Assembly (NCBI GenBank): GCA_004014935.1
Contig: CP025322.1
Span: forward strand, 1,674,001-1,738,000
Length of the DNA stretch: 64,000 bases
Direction: 5' to 3'
From: Saccharomycopsis malanga
Lineage: Eukaryota; Ascomycota; Saccharomycetes; Ascoideales; Saccharomycopsidaceae
Of this stretch, positions 39,289 through 48,200 are shown one piece after another; the stretch's first letter is position 1, and every line of letters begins with the position of its first letter. The translations under genes were made by a program, and so were the position numbers. A model generated the notes under the pieces. It had not been told where the DNA came from, made no database searches, and worked only from the letters and a program-made list of their open reading frames with translations.

Positions 39289-40647
39289 ATGCCATTGGGA
39301 TTGAAAGTGCCAAAGATCGCAGGCGCCAGCGGGTCCAGTAGTAGAAGCACTTCACCAGGACCAGGTGGCAATTCGATTGATGATATCGATGAAGTGGATG
39401 ACCAAGGCCAATCGATATTGATGGGTATCATTTCGCAACTTCGACCAGGCTGTGACTTGTCCCGAATCACGTTTCCTACGTTCATTTTGGAAAGAAAGTC
39501 CATGTTAGAAAGAATAACAAACCAATTGCAACAACCAGACATTGTATTGGAAGCTCATGCTACCACAGATCCTGTAGAAAGATTTTTGTTGGTCGTCAAA
39601 TGGTATCTCAGTGGCTGGCACATTGCGCCCAAAGCTGTAAAAAAGCCTTTGAATCCTGTCTTGGGAGAGTATTTCACCTCCTATTGGGATTTGCCCAACG
39701 GCCAAAAGGCATTTTATGTTGCTGAACAGACCTGTCATCATCCTCCAAAGTCATCTTACTTTTATATGATCCCAGAATCACACATAAGAGTTGATGGAAC
39801 CGCCATTCCAAAGTCCCGTTTCTTGGGTAATTCCACTGCTGCCATAATGGATGGTTTGTCTGTGTTAAAGTTCTTGGACATCAAGGATCCAGTAACCAAC
39901 AAGCCTGAAACTTATACTTTGACCCAGCCAAACATGTATGCCAGAGGCATTTTGTTTGGTAAATTGAAGCTTGAGTTGGGTGATCATATGATTATCAAGT
40001 GCCCTACAACTGGCCTTTACACTGACATTGAGTTTATCACCAAAGGTTTTATCTCTGGCACATACGATAGCATCAAAGGTACTGTCAAACACAACAATGA
40101 GCCATTGTATGAAATCACTGGCAAGTGGAACGATAAAATGTACCTCAAAAACTTGAAAACTGGAAAGAAGTCTTTGTTTTTGGACGTTACTCAAGCCACT
40201 CCTCTCCCACCAAAGGTTCGTTCCATTGAGGAGCAAGGCGAGTTTGAAAGTAGAAAGTTATGGCAAAACGTGGTCAAAGCCCTTGGAGAAAGAAATCACG
40301 AAGTTGCCACTGACGAAAAGTTCAAAATTGAGAATTACCAGAGAGAATTGGCTAAAAAAAGAGTCGAGGATGGTGTTGAGTTCCACCCGAAATTGTTCAA
40401 AACCGTAACCAATTACGACCCAGCAGACCAGGAACAGGTTGAATTTGTCCTTTATAAACATATCGACGAGGACGCTGGCCCACAGACTCAGATTGACCAA
40501 ATTTTGTCAATTGTCCCTGTGTTGCCAGGTCAGAAATTTACAGAACATTTTGAAATCCCTGCTTACAAGAAGCACGAACTTGAAACTCAACCTACTGCAA
40601 CTACTTCTGCAGAAGCTCCAATTCCACATCCTACTCCTTCTGCTTGA
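39289..40647 (+). CDS. OSH6: Oxysterol-binding-protein homologue, Osh6/Osh7 type
   Basis: A 452-residue lipid-transfer protein. Osh6/Osh7 exchange phosphatidylserine for PI4P between endoplasmic reticulum and plasma membrane. It is an ORD-only protein: a short low-complexity N-terminus (SGSSSRSTSPGPGG), then SQLRPGCDLSRITFPTFILE with the lid/PS-binding region, the WYLSGWHIAPKAVKKPLNPVLGEYF block, the fingerprint EQTCHHPP at 146-153 (EQVSHHPP in most family members), and KKRVEDGVEFHPKLF near the C-terminal helices. His-His of the fingerprint binds PI4P phosphate. The close match in SQLRPGCDL and PTFILE places it with Osh6/7 rather than Kes1/Osh4. ATG at 39289. Confidence 0.93.
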   Translation: MPLGLKVPKIAGASGSSSRSTSPGPGGNSIDDIDEVDDQGQSILMGIISQLRPGCDLSRITFPTFILERKSMLERITNQLQQPDIVLEAHATTDPVERFLLVVKWYLSGWHIAPKAVKKPLNPVLGEYFTSYWDLPNGQKAFYVAEQTCHHPPKSSYFYMIPESHIRVDGTAIPKSRFLGNSTAAIMDGLSVLKFLDIKDPVTNKPETYTLTQPNMYARGILFGKLKLELGDHMIIKCPTTGLYTDIEFITKGFISGTYDSIKGTVKHNNEPLYEITGKWNDKMYLKNLKTGKKSLFLDVTQATPLPPKVRSIEEQGEFESRKLWQNVVKALGERNHEVATDEKFKIENYQRELAKKRVEDGVEFHPKLFKTVTNYDPADQEQVEFVLYKHIDEDAGPQTQIDQILSIVPVLPGQKFTEHFEIPAYKKHELETQPTATTSAEAPIPHPTPSA

Positions 40648-42425
40648 TGTTTTCATTTATTTATCTCATTCCTTCATTTATTCATTTCCCCATCTCCGAC
40701 TCTTTATATTTCTATCCATTTTCAAGTACCCGCTTTTTTAATATCTTCCTCTGACTTGTTTTTTTTTGTTCAACCAAATTTCACCATGATTCTTTTTTTC
40801 TTATTATTATTGTTGAGTATATATTCTTATTACGGTGATTACCATACGGAATATTTTATGAATTTGAACTGATGTATGTAGTTTGATGATTAAGGCTGGT
40901 AAGAGGTAGTATAGTACACAACATGACGTTGTGGAAAACTATAAATAAAAAGAAAAAATGGGAAGTTCATGATTACGTTGATTAGTTGTAATAATTAATT
41001 TTTGTCATTTTGTAGGAAGTTTTCAAAGGTATATAGCAAAGCGACATTGGAGTCTTAACTTGGTTTATCATATTTATATTATATATTATAATATCATATA
41101 TTTCATGCCCAGTACATATCAGTTTCGTATATACGCGCTATGTCTATGGGTACTTATAAAAGCCCAATCATGTCCTGTTGATCATAATATTCTCACCCAA
41201 CTGGTTGAAAGTAAGCACTATTGGTCTAGGTCGTGTTTCAAACAGTTGCACTTGCCTATGAGTTCAGCATCGTAAAAAGCAGCGAGTAAAAGTGTCGTCT
41301 TGAGAATCGAACTCGTGTTCCTGTTAGGTCTTGTTTGTCTCTTTTTCGAGAGTACTGACCACTGAGCCAAATGGCCCAGTGGCTTTGGTTTATCATTGTG
41401 AATAAAAAAAACTTGTCTGATAGTAAGAACATGTTAGACTTAACTGATATTACAAAGACTACAAGTACATATTGTGAAAGAAAAACCTAATTAGCTAATG
41501 TTGAACTGAAATCTCAGTAATTTATCATACTATTACTGAATGAAATTGTTCTAAAAACGTATTCTTCTTTTTATACAATAAATTGGACTACTCACATCAT
41601 CTGTGTAATTTAGTATTTTTTACAGCTGTTGAAAAGTTGAGTCAAATCTACATTGCAAAAGACAGAATTCAATCAAAAACAAATTTATCAATTTGTTCAA
41701 ATACATTATCCCCTATGGGACACGAACGCGAAAATGCATTTTACTTGACTATCCAGAAGTTCCGACCAAACATCAACTGGACTGTCCATAAGAAAGATTT
41801 GCATTATATTTTGAAACTGTTCCTTTGAACGCATCCCGGTTTACCTGGCCGTTTGATTCAACTCCTGCAATTCTTATGTTTTCCTCTTTAGGTCTACAAA
41901 TTGGTGCTTTGGATGCGATTGTGTGGACAATTTTTGTTATACAATATCTTGTTCGTTTCGTGCCTAGTTTAATCCCATACCATAACGCCTCGTGTTCCTA
42001 GTAACAATCGTATACCGTGGGTATATATATTTCCTACTCGTGTTTTTTCCGCGGAAAAGGTCCACTGCGTCGTTACGCGTCGGGCCACCGCGTGGTGCGT
42101 TAAGGTGCATAGATAATTAAACTTCTATTTTAGGTTAGTATTAGTGTCTGGTGCCAAACATGTTTCATTGTTAGGGTAGTTTGTAATTTTTTTGGCAAGT
42201 TTAGTTAGCAAGAGTTGTAAGAAACAGTACAGAAGAGGGAAAAACAGAAAATAAATGTATTGTATGTGTGTAAATGAAATATAAAAGTCATGGGCGGAAG
42301 GTATCGTGAAATCTATGAGAAAAAGAAGTTTAGCGAATAAAAAAACAACGTAGAACAAGAGATGGAAAGAAAGTGTAGTAACAAGCTAGAATAAAAAAAG
42401 AAGGATGAACAATTGCTAAAAGTCA
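40648..42425. other. Convergent intergenic region containing the full-length SINE-like copy
   Basis: 1.78 kb between OSH6 (+) and the GH17 gene (-). It holds repeat copy 2 (41072-41384). Distal to it lies a short CG-rich stretch (42045-42105) with a 14-bp palindrome TTTTCCGCGGAAAA (42045-42058), preceded by TATATATATTT. Open frames between 41580 and 41830 do not start with ATG and are unrecognised. Confidence 0.5.
41060..41396 (-). mobile_element. tRNA-derived SINE-like element, fullest copy (copy 2), with target-site duplication
   Basis: Body 41072-41384 (313 bp), minus orientation, bounded by an exact 12-bp direct repeat TTGGTTTATCAT (41060-41071 and 41385-41396). Reading the minus strand: a head of about 105 nt with pol III A box TGGCTCAGTGG (41369-41359) and B box GAGTTCGATTC (41314-41304), 44 nt apart; a body shared with copies 1, 3 and 4; and an AT-rich tail. 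The head is tRNA-like but no longer folds as a tRNA: the seven bases before the A box have no complement after the T-arm, and the D and T stems are incomplete. This is the usual state of SINE heads. No ORF, so it is non-autonomous. Family and class are inferred from these hallmarks. Confidence 0.82.
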
Positions 42426-43589
42426 TTATTGTTGGATTCCCCAGTATTGTTCAACATTGTAGTCACCAGGCTGTTTCCAGAATTCGTTCCAGCCAGAGAA
42501 GAGAACAACAGATTCACTTACTTGGTCGATATCACTGGACAAGGCGGAATGCTGGTTTTCGCTGGAAGGCACAGCGTTTCCAATGCTATCTCCTTTAGTA
42601 GGCCATCCAGATTCGGTGATAAGAACACTACCATCTTTTCCAGACACCCCACAAGCAGATGCCAAGTCACTGATGGTGTTTTTTACCCAAGAACCGGCGG
42701 TCGAGGCCTCAACGCCAGAAAAGTAAGGGTGAGCATTGGCAGCAACAAAGCTTGAGTATTTAGTAGTACACAATTCTGGGTTGGACTGAATAGCATTGAA
42801 TGTGTCAACTATCGCTACTTTACCGTTGTATCCTATTGCCGAAAGTTTCTCTTTGGCAGTTTGAAGAAAAGAGACCATCTGAGATGCAGTATACTTTCCG
42901 TCGTTGACGTGCTCATTTCCAACAGTAACAGCGTAGATATGGTCTTCATAGGAACCAGAGCCAATGTTGTCAGAAAAGGCACTTTGGATGGTAGACACAC
43001 TGGACAGAATACCAGTAGGATCGTAAATACCAATCAAAAGTTTCTGAGAAGACTTTTTGTACTTGAAAGCATGCTCAACAACACTGCAATCAGTATGATA
43101 AAGTCGTATGACACTGTATCCTGAAAGGGCTTCAAAGTTGGACTTAAGAATGGCCTCTGACTTGCAGTCACCATTGTCGTCATACTGGGAGAAAGCAATA
43201 CCAAATGCACTAGAATAACTGTCTAAAGTGTTACTAGAATTGGACGGAGCAGAAGTTGGTTTCGAAGATTCAAAAGAACTAGAGGAAGCCGAAGAGACGC
43301 TACTAGAAGAAGAACTCAAGATGGTAGTGGATGAAGCAGAATCTGAAAATGCCATATCAAGGGCAGTCAAAGCTGTGACAGTTGAGGCAGCAGTAGCACC
43401 AGAAGATGTTGGATCATATTTATAGGTGCTTGTCCACGCAGCAAAATCTCCAGTATCCTTCCAATCCCGACGATCAAGAGTGGTAACAGTTGGAGTAGCA
43501 ACTGCTTGATGATGAACATGAGAATGCTCCACACCAAATGCAAAACTTGCTGCGGTTAAAATATAGATAGTTGTGACAAAACTGACCAT
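42426..43589 (-). CDS. Cell-wall glucanase of glycoside hydrolase family 17 (Scw4/Scw10/Mp65 type)
   Basis: A 387-residue secreted wall protein acting on beta-1,3-glucan as endoglucanase or transglucosylase. Signal peptide MVSFVTTIYILTAASFAFG; a Kex2-like site after LDRR (about residue 40); a Ser/Thr-rich spacer (about 65-125); then the GH17 barrel from FGIAFSQYDDNGDCKSEA onward. Predicted acid/base is Glu226 in TVGNEHV and nucleophile Glu326 in LITESGWP. The final YWGIQQ matches the usual WGI end of the family. Related Candida proteins (Mp65, Scw11) are surface antigens; which orthologue this is remains open. ATG at 43589. Confidence 0.9.
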   Translation of the reverse strand: MVSFVTTIYILTAASFAFGVEHSHVHHQAVATPTVTTLDRRDWKDTGDFAAWTSTYKYDPTSSGATAASTVTALTALDMAFSDSASSTTILSSSSSSVSSASSSSFESSKPTSAPSNSSNTLDSYSSAFGIAFSQYDDNGDCKSEAILKSNFEALSGYSVIRLYHTDCSVVEHAFKYKKSSQKLLIGIYDPTGILSSVSTIQSAFSDNIGSGSYEDHIYAVTVGNEHVNDGKYTASQMVSFLQTAKEKLSAIGYNGKVAIVDTFNAIQSNPELCTTKYSSFVAANAHPYFSGVEASTAGSWVKNTISDLASACGVSGKDGSVLITESGWPTKGDSIGNAVPSSENQHSALSSDIDQVSESVVLFSGWNEFWKQPGDYNVEQYWGIQQ

Positions 43590-43758
43590 TTGAAAGATTT
43601 TATGATCAAAACTTGAAAAGAACGAATGTTAATGAAAATATTAGTTATAAATGAAAGTCAATGCAAGTAATAATAGCAAAATGAATGGTGCTAAGGAATG
43701 ATATCGCACTGAAAGATAAAATTCAATTAATAGTACTTACTCTTCAAAAAATCTGGGC

Positions 43759-43785
<27 letters not shown>
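43759..43785. repeat. (TA)n microsatellite
   Basis: Roughly 13 uninterrupted AT dinucleotides about 170 bp upstream of the GH17 gene start; could serve as an extended TATA region. Confidence 0.9.
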
Positions 43786-43789
<4 letters not shown>

Positions 43790-45799
43790 CCTGATAACTT
43801 ATGGCCTGTTATTAATACGATTTTGAAAATAAGCTTTAGCCACGCTGCATGTTGACGCGCTGCAATGTTCCTGCAACCCTTACGGGCACCGTTATGCTGG
43901 AACATGTATACCTGTACATGGCTCGTAACCGACTCCTTTTTCCCACCTAATCGCACCCACTTAAGACAAATCTGATACAGGAGGCTCTGGATAATGTTCA
44001 GGAGTGTACAAGAAGAACCAATAAGACGTAGCAATAAGCTAATATAAATGTTAAAGTTTGAATAACAACGAAACAAGTCATATGGATTGTAAAAAATTCA
44101 ATAAATATTTTCATAGTCTTTTGGTTGGCGCTCAAATGGGCGCAATTTAACCTTTAACTAAATGGCTTAGTCTATAGACTAGGTTTTACAGTTAGACAAA
44201 GCTTTCCATGGACAGTTGCAAAGTGTATTACTAGTGTTTTAGCATAAATCTTTTCAAAGTTTCTTTTTTTTTCAAGAAGTTTGCCATATTCCGAGAAATC
44301 GATTCCTCCCAATTGAGTAAACAAAGTGGTTTGAAACAAGTGAACTTACTTTCACTAGTTAGCACTAAAACTACAATCTAAAAAGGTTTCAGCGAAACTG
44401 GGTTTTTATGGCCTACGTTTGTATGTTTTTTCCCATTTACCAAATGAAACTGGCGTCAATTTCAGAGATATAAAATACTACATATTGGGTTTTACTAGCA
44501 AGAAGTTGAAAATCGTATGGAATCTATAAACATATCTTAGTATGGCCGGTTTGGCAGTCTAGATTCCAACGTATATATTACTCTTTTCGTTTTTTTCGAT
44601 ACCGAAATTGCCCTGTGTAGCTTTTTTATGAATATAGAAAGAAACAATCAGATATCATTTAATTACTGATAGTAACTTGTAGTAATATAATAAATACGGC
44701 GCTGTTATAGGACTCTATTTTCCTACTACATGGGACCACGTGAAGTTTAATATTCAGAGACTGGTGTTTCTCTAACACGTTCACTTGTCAGATATCCTTT
44801 TTCAGCAAAGAAAAAAACACATTTTGAATAACAGTATTACGCACATTGAACATACCAACACTAAAAAACACACTATTACATGCAGTGCTATCATTTTATA
44901 TGAACTTTTTTATTACCTTTATATGAGTGTCTACAATTGTGGATAAGGGAGATCTTCTAGAACCCTCTGTAGGATAACTAATGCTGAATTTCGATGCTCA
45001 ATGAAACAGATTATCGAGTAGCATGAACCTCTTTCTCAGCTTACGTCTTTCATTTGATTGTATTTATGCTGTTCACTTCACAGTTCCTATAATACTCTTT
45101 ATGGGAAAATCAGATATCACTGTAGCATCATCGTCACTCAGTAGAAAAATAGATCGGTACCGTGCTGCCGGTACACTGTCAAACGAAAACTATAGTACTT
45201 ATGCCAAGCTGTTTTAGAACATATTGGGCATTAACCATTGTTACTGTCGTAAAGGAATACTGCCCCGAAAAACCAATTTCAGGTCTATATTTATATACAT
45301 ATTCGATTGGATTACTGATAAAACAGCTTTTAATGCACTCCTAAGACACTGAGTTTTTCTTTAGAAACTGGTGGTTACCATAGTGAAAAGGCACTCTGTG
45401 ACGTAATGAAAACACACTATGGTATCTACCTGGTTAAAAGTTAGGTGTCTTGGTGAGCTAATTTTCCAATCCCCGCCAAAATATAAGGAAATTGTGGTGT
45501 GTAGCAAGCACAAGTGATTGCTAAAATCTCCCTAGCCAGCTTGTCAAAGCTACGAAAAGTTTTTTGTGTGGTGGCGATGAGATGATATGCATTGAGTAAA
45601 TAGGTATGATATACCATATAAAAAAATGTAGTATAAATCAGTGTTTCATCGTATGACTACAAACTCGTTTACATGCATGCTTTATCTGATATCTATTATA
45701 TGCTATCTTGATTCTATCCGTTTTTTACTGATAGTACTGCTGGCACTAATGATACTGATAGAACTGATAATACTAATACGGGCTACAATAATTTTCACA

Positions 45800-45816
45800 T
45801 GAGTCAACTGCACGTG
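45800..45816. promoter_or_regulatory. Paired Gcn4-type and Cbf1-type sites upstream of MET30
   Basis: TGAGTCA (45800-45806) and CACGTG (45811-45816) lie 4 bp apart, about 360 bp upstream of the MET30 ATG. Cbf1 binds CACGTG at sulfur-metabolism genes with Met4, and Met30 is itself a Met4 target in S. cerevisiae, so the pair fits sulfur and amino-acid control. Binding is inferred. Confidence 0.5.
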
Positions 45817-46175
45817 AAATTGCTGTTAGACATTGGCCCATGTGACATAGACACAAGACACACATTGCTGCACAGCCATCTGCATATTCGTGCATCTCAC
45901 CATACACACCTTTAAAAAAGACATATAAGTATTCCATGTTTTTTCGTTAAAGACTGCATTAACAGCAGAATTTACTGACTTATTCGAAAGGGTTGTCAAT
46001 TTACTCTTTGTTCTTATTTGATTTTTTATTTTTTTTTGATTACCTAAAAACGTTTCAAAAAGGATTAAAAAGGAAGTAACAAACGGGGAAGAAAAAGACA
46101 ATTCAAAACCCGATCAATTTTTTTTCTTCACCCTTCTATACCACCATCTCACAATAATCAAATATAGTGCAAGTA

Positions 46176-48200
46176 ATGAGCCCCTCAAGTATGAATTTGA
46201 AGAATGGCGGCTCATCACATAGCTCTGGTAGCTTCGCGGCTCTCATTAAAAGCAAAAAAGAATCGGAGGATCCTATAAAACCGTTTCTTTCAAAACACAT
46301 TCCTGCTGCAAACAATAAACGTCTCATGAAAGACAATTATCATCGTTATTGCTACCGTCACAACCCTGATATAAAATGCAATAGAGAGGCCGACCAAATA
46401 CGAATGGACGAGATCCAGCGGTCTATGGATAGACTTCCTGTTAAGGATCAGGAAGTGATATCTAATGTTTGGCTGGTGTTCTCCGCTGCTCCAGCGGACC
46501 AACGTATATTACTTTTGAAAGGTCTTTTATCTCAATGTTGTTTTCCACAGCTATCTTTTATATCCTCTGAGGTCAAAAACATGATTCGGATTGATTTTAT
46601 TCACACTTTGCCTATCGAGGTCTCTTTGAAAATTCTCTGTTATTTGGATTGTGCCTCTTTATGCAATGCCGCTCAGGTCTCCAAGACCTGGAAAAGACTT
46701 GCTGATGATGACAGAGTGTGGCATCATCTATGTGAACAACATATTGATAGAAAATGCCCTAACTGTGGCTGGGGATTGCCGTTGATGCATATGAAAAGAG
46801 CCAGAGAATATATTCATTCAACTTCTCTAAACTCCGAAAACCAAAATTCTCCTGCTATTGCGCCCGCTCCACAAGAAATTGAACCTGTCAACATTAATAC
46901 AGAGTCTCGCCAAGTCAATAGAGGAATCAGAACCCTTCTTGATTCTAGTTGTTCGACAAAACGTACTATTGATATGGTCGATGCTACGGACAAAGTTACG
47001 CCCGTACAGCCAAAGACAAAATCTAGAAAAACCAGACCTTGGAAAGTAGTTTATAGTGAACGTTACAAGGTTGAACGCAATTGGAGAAAAGGCACTTTCA
47101 AACTCAAAGAATTTAAAGGTCATTCTGATGGCATTCTTTGTTTACAATTCAATCATAAACTTTTAATCACCGGATCCTATGATTGCACCGCTAAAATATG
47201 GGATATACGAAGCGGGAAAATTCTCAATACTCTTGAGGGTCATACACGTGGTGTTCGCGCGTTGGTGTTTGATGATAAAAAAGTCATTACCGGAAGTTTG
47301 GACTCAACAATCAAAATATGGAACTTTAAGACAGGCCAATGTATTTCTACCTACCGTGGACATAACGATGCAGTTATTTCCGTTGATGTGCATGGCAAAA
47401 CCATTGTATCCGGCTCCGCAGACAAGACCATCAAAGTATGGAATGTAGAAACCAGAACATGTCATTCTTTGAGGGGCCACACCGATTGGGTGAATTGTGT
47501 CAAAATACATCCTCCTTCAAACACTCTTATAAGCTCCAGTGACGATTGTACTATCAGACTATGGAGCTTGGCAGATAACAATTGCCTCAGGATATTCAAT
47601 GGTCACAATGGCCATATAGGCCAAGTCCAATGTGCATTACCTTTAACAATAAATGACATTTTAGAGGAAGATCCCATCAGTGATGACGAGGAAGCTGTCG
47701 ATACTTCTACCATCATTGCAGATAACACAGCCAATGATGCAGCAAACAATAACAACAACAATAATGATATCAATGCTAACACGGATGAAACCTTTCCTGC
47801 AGATGACGAGATGCAAAACGAAACAGACAAAATCTTAGAAGGAGCAAGCTATCCAACCCATGTTTTATCTGCTGGCTTGGATAATCAGATCAAGGTCTGG
47901 GACGTGAAAACTGGAAAGTGTATCCGCACTCAGTTTGGTCATGTTGAAGGCGTATGGTCCATTGCTGCAGACAATTTTCGTATTGTAAGCGGCGCTCATG
48001 ATAAACTCGTCAAGGTATGGGATCTCCAGTCTGGCAAATGTATTCATACTTTTGGTGGCCATGATTCGGCTGTAAGTTGTGTAGATATTAGTGATAGCAG
48101 GTTCGCTGGGGGTGATGACAGTGGCGTTGTTAGAATGTATTGCTTTGACGATTTGGATGAAGACGAATTTTACGTTAAAGCTAAGCTGAAAAGTTTGTAA
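46176..48200 (+). CDS. MET30: F-box/WD40 ubiquitin ligase subunit Met30
   Basis: Substrate receptor of SCF-Met30, which ubiquitylates the activator Met4 and so links sulfur metabolism and cadmium stress to the cell cycle. 674 residues. N-terminal YRHNPDIKCNREADQ and the LPVKDQEVISNVW dimerisation region precede the F-box at about 139-186 (FIHTLPIEVSLKILCYLDC), then CPNCGWGLPLMH and WD40 repeats from about 310, with GHSDGI, GHTRGV, GHNDAV, GHTDWV, GHNGHI, GHVEGV and GHDSAV at repeat starts. An acidic, Asn-rich insertion (about 490-555) separates blades 5 and 6. The frame begins with GTG at 46167; ATG 46176 is used. Codon 100 is CTG in VW-CTG-VFS, where serine is expected. Confidence 0.94.
   Translation: MSPSSMNLKNGGSSHSSGSFAALIKSKKESEDPIKPFLSKHIPAANNKRLMKDNYHRYCYRHNPDIKCNREADQIRMDEIQRSMDRLPVKDQEVISNVWLVFSAAPADQRILLLKGLLSQCCFPQLSFISSEVKNMIRIDFIHTLPIEVSLKILCYLDCASLCNAAQVSKTWKRLADDDRVWHHLCEQHIDRKCPNCGWGLPLMHMKRAREYIHSTSLNSENQNSPAIAPAPQEIEPVNINTESRQVNRGIRTLLDSSCSTKRTIDMVDATDKVTPVQPKTKSRKTRPWKVVYSERYKVERNWRKGTFKLKEFKGHSDGILCLQFNHKLLITGSYDCTAKIWDIRSGKILNTLEGHTRGVRALVFDDKKVITGSLDSTIKIWNFKTGQCISTYRGHNDAVISVDVHGKTIVSGSADKTIKVWNVETRTCHSLRGHTDWVNCVKIHPPSNTLISSSDDCTIRLWSLADNNCLRIFNGHNGHIGQVQCALPLTINDILEEDPISDDEEAVDTSTIIADNTANDAANNNNNNNDINANTDETFPADDEMQNETDKILEGASYPTHVLSAGLDNQIKVWDVKTGKCIRTQFGHVEGVWSIAADNFRIVSGAHDKLVKVWDLQSGKCIHTFGGHDSAVSCVDISDSRFAGGDDSGVVRMYCFDDLDEDEFYVKAKLKSL

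Larger units (their letters stand above)
43590..46175. other. 2.6-kb divergent intergenic region
   Basis: Between the GH17 gene (-) and MET30 (+). Near the GH17 gene there is a (TA)n microsatellite (43759-43785). An E-box CACGTG is at 44737-44742. Closer to MET30 are TGAGTCA (45800-45806) and CACGTG (45811-45816). No ATG ORF here matches a known protein; a 64-codon frame at 45023-45217 is unrecognised. Confidence 0.45.

Noticed and set aside
41304-41384. A functional tRNA gene on the minus strand
   Set aside because: A and B boxes are good, but the acceptor strands do not pair, D and T stems are broken and no sensible anticodon loop with U33 exists. It fits a SINE head better.
43700-43745. 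A 5' UTR intron in the GH17 gene
   Set aside because: GTAAGT and TTTCAG are present on the minus strand but only about 32 nt apart, too short for a yeast intron.
44161-44215. A fifth SINE-like copy
   Set aside because: A few words such as CTATAGACTAGGT recall the repeat body, but the similarity is too short and gapped to support.
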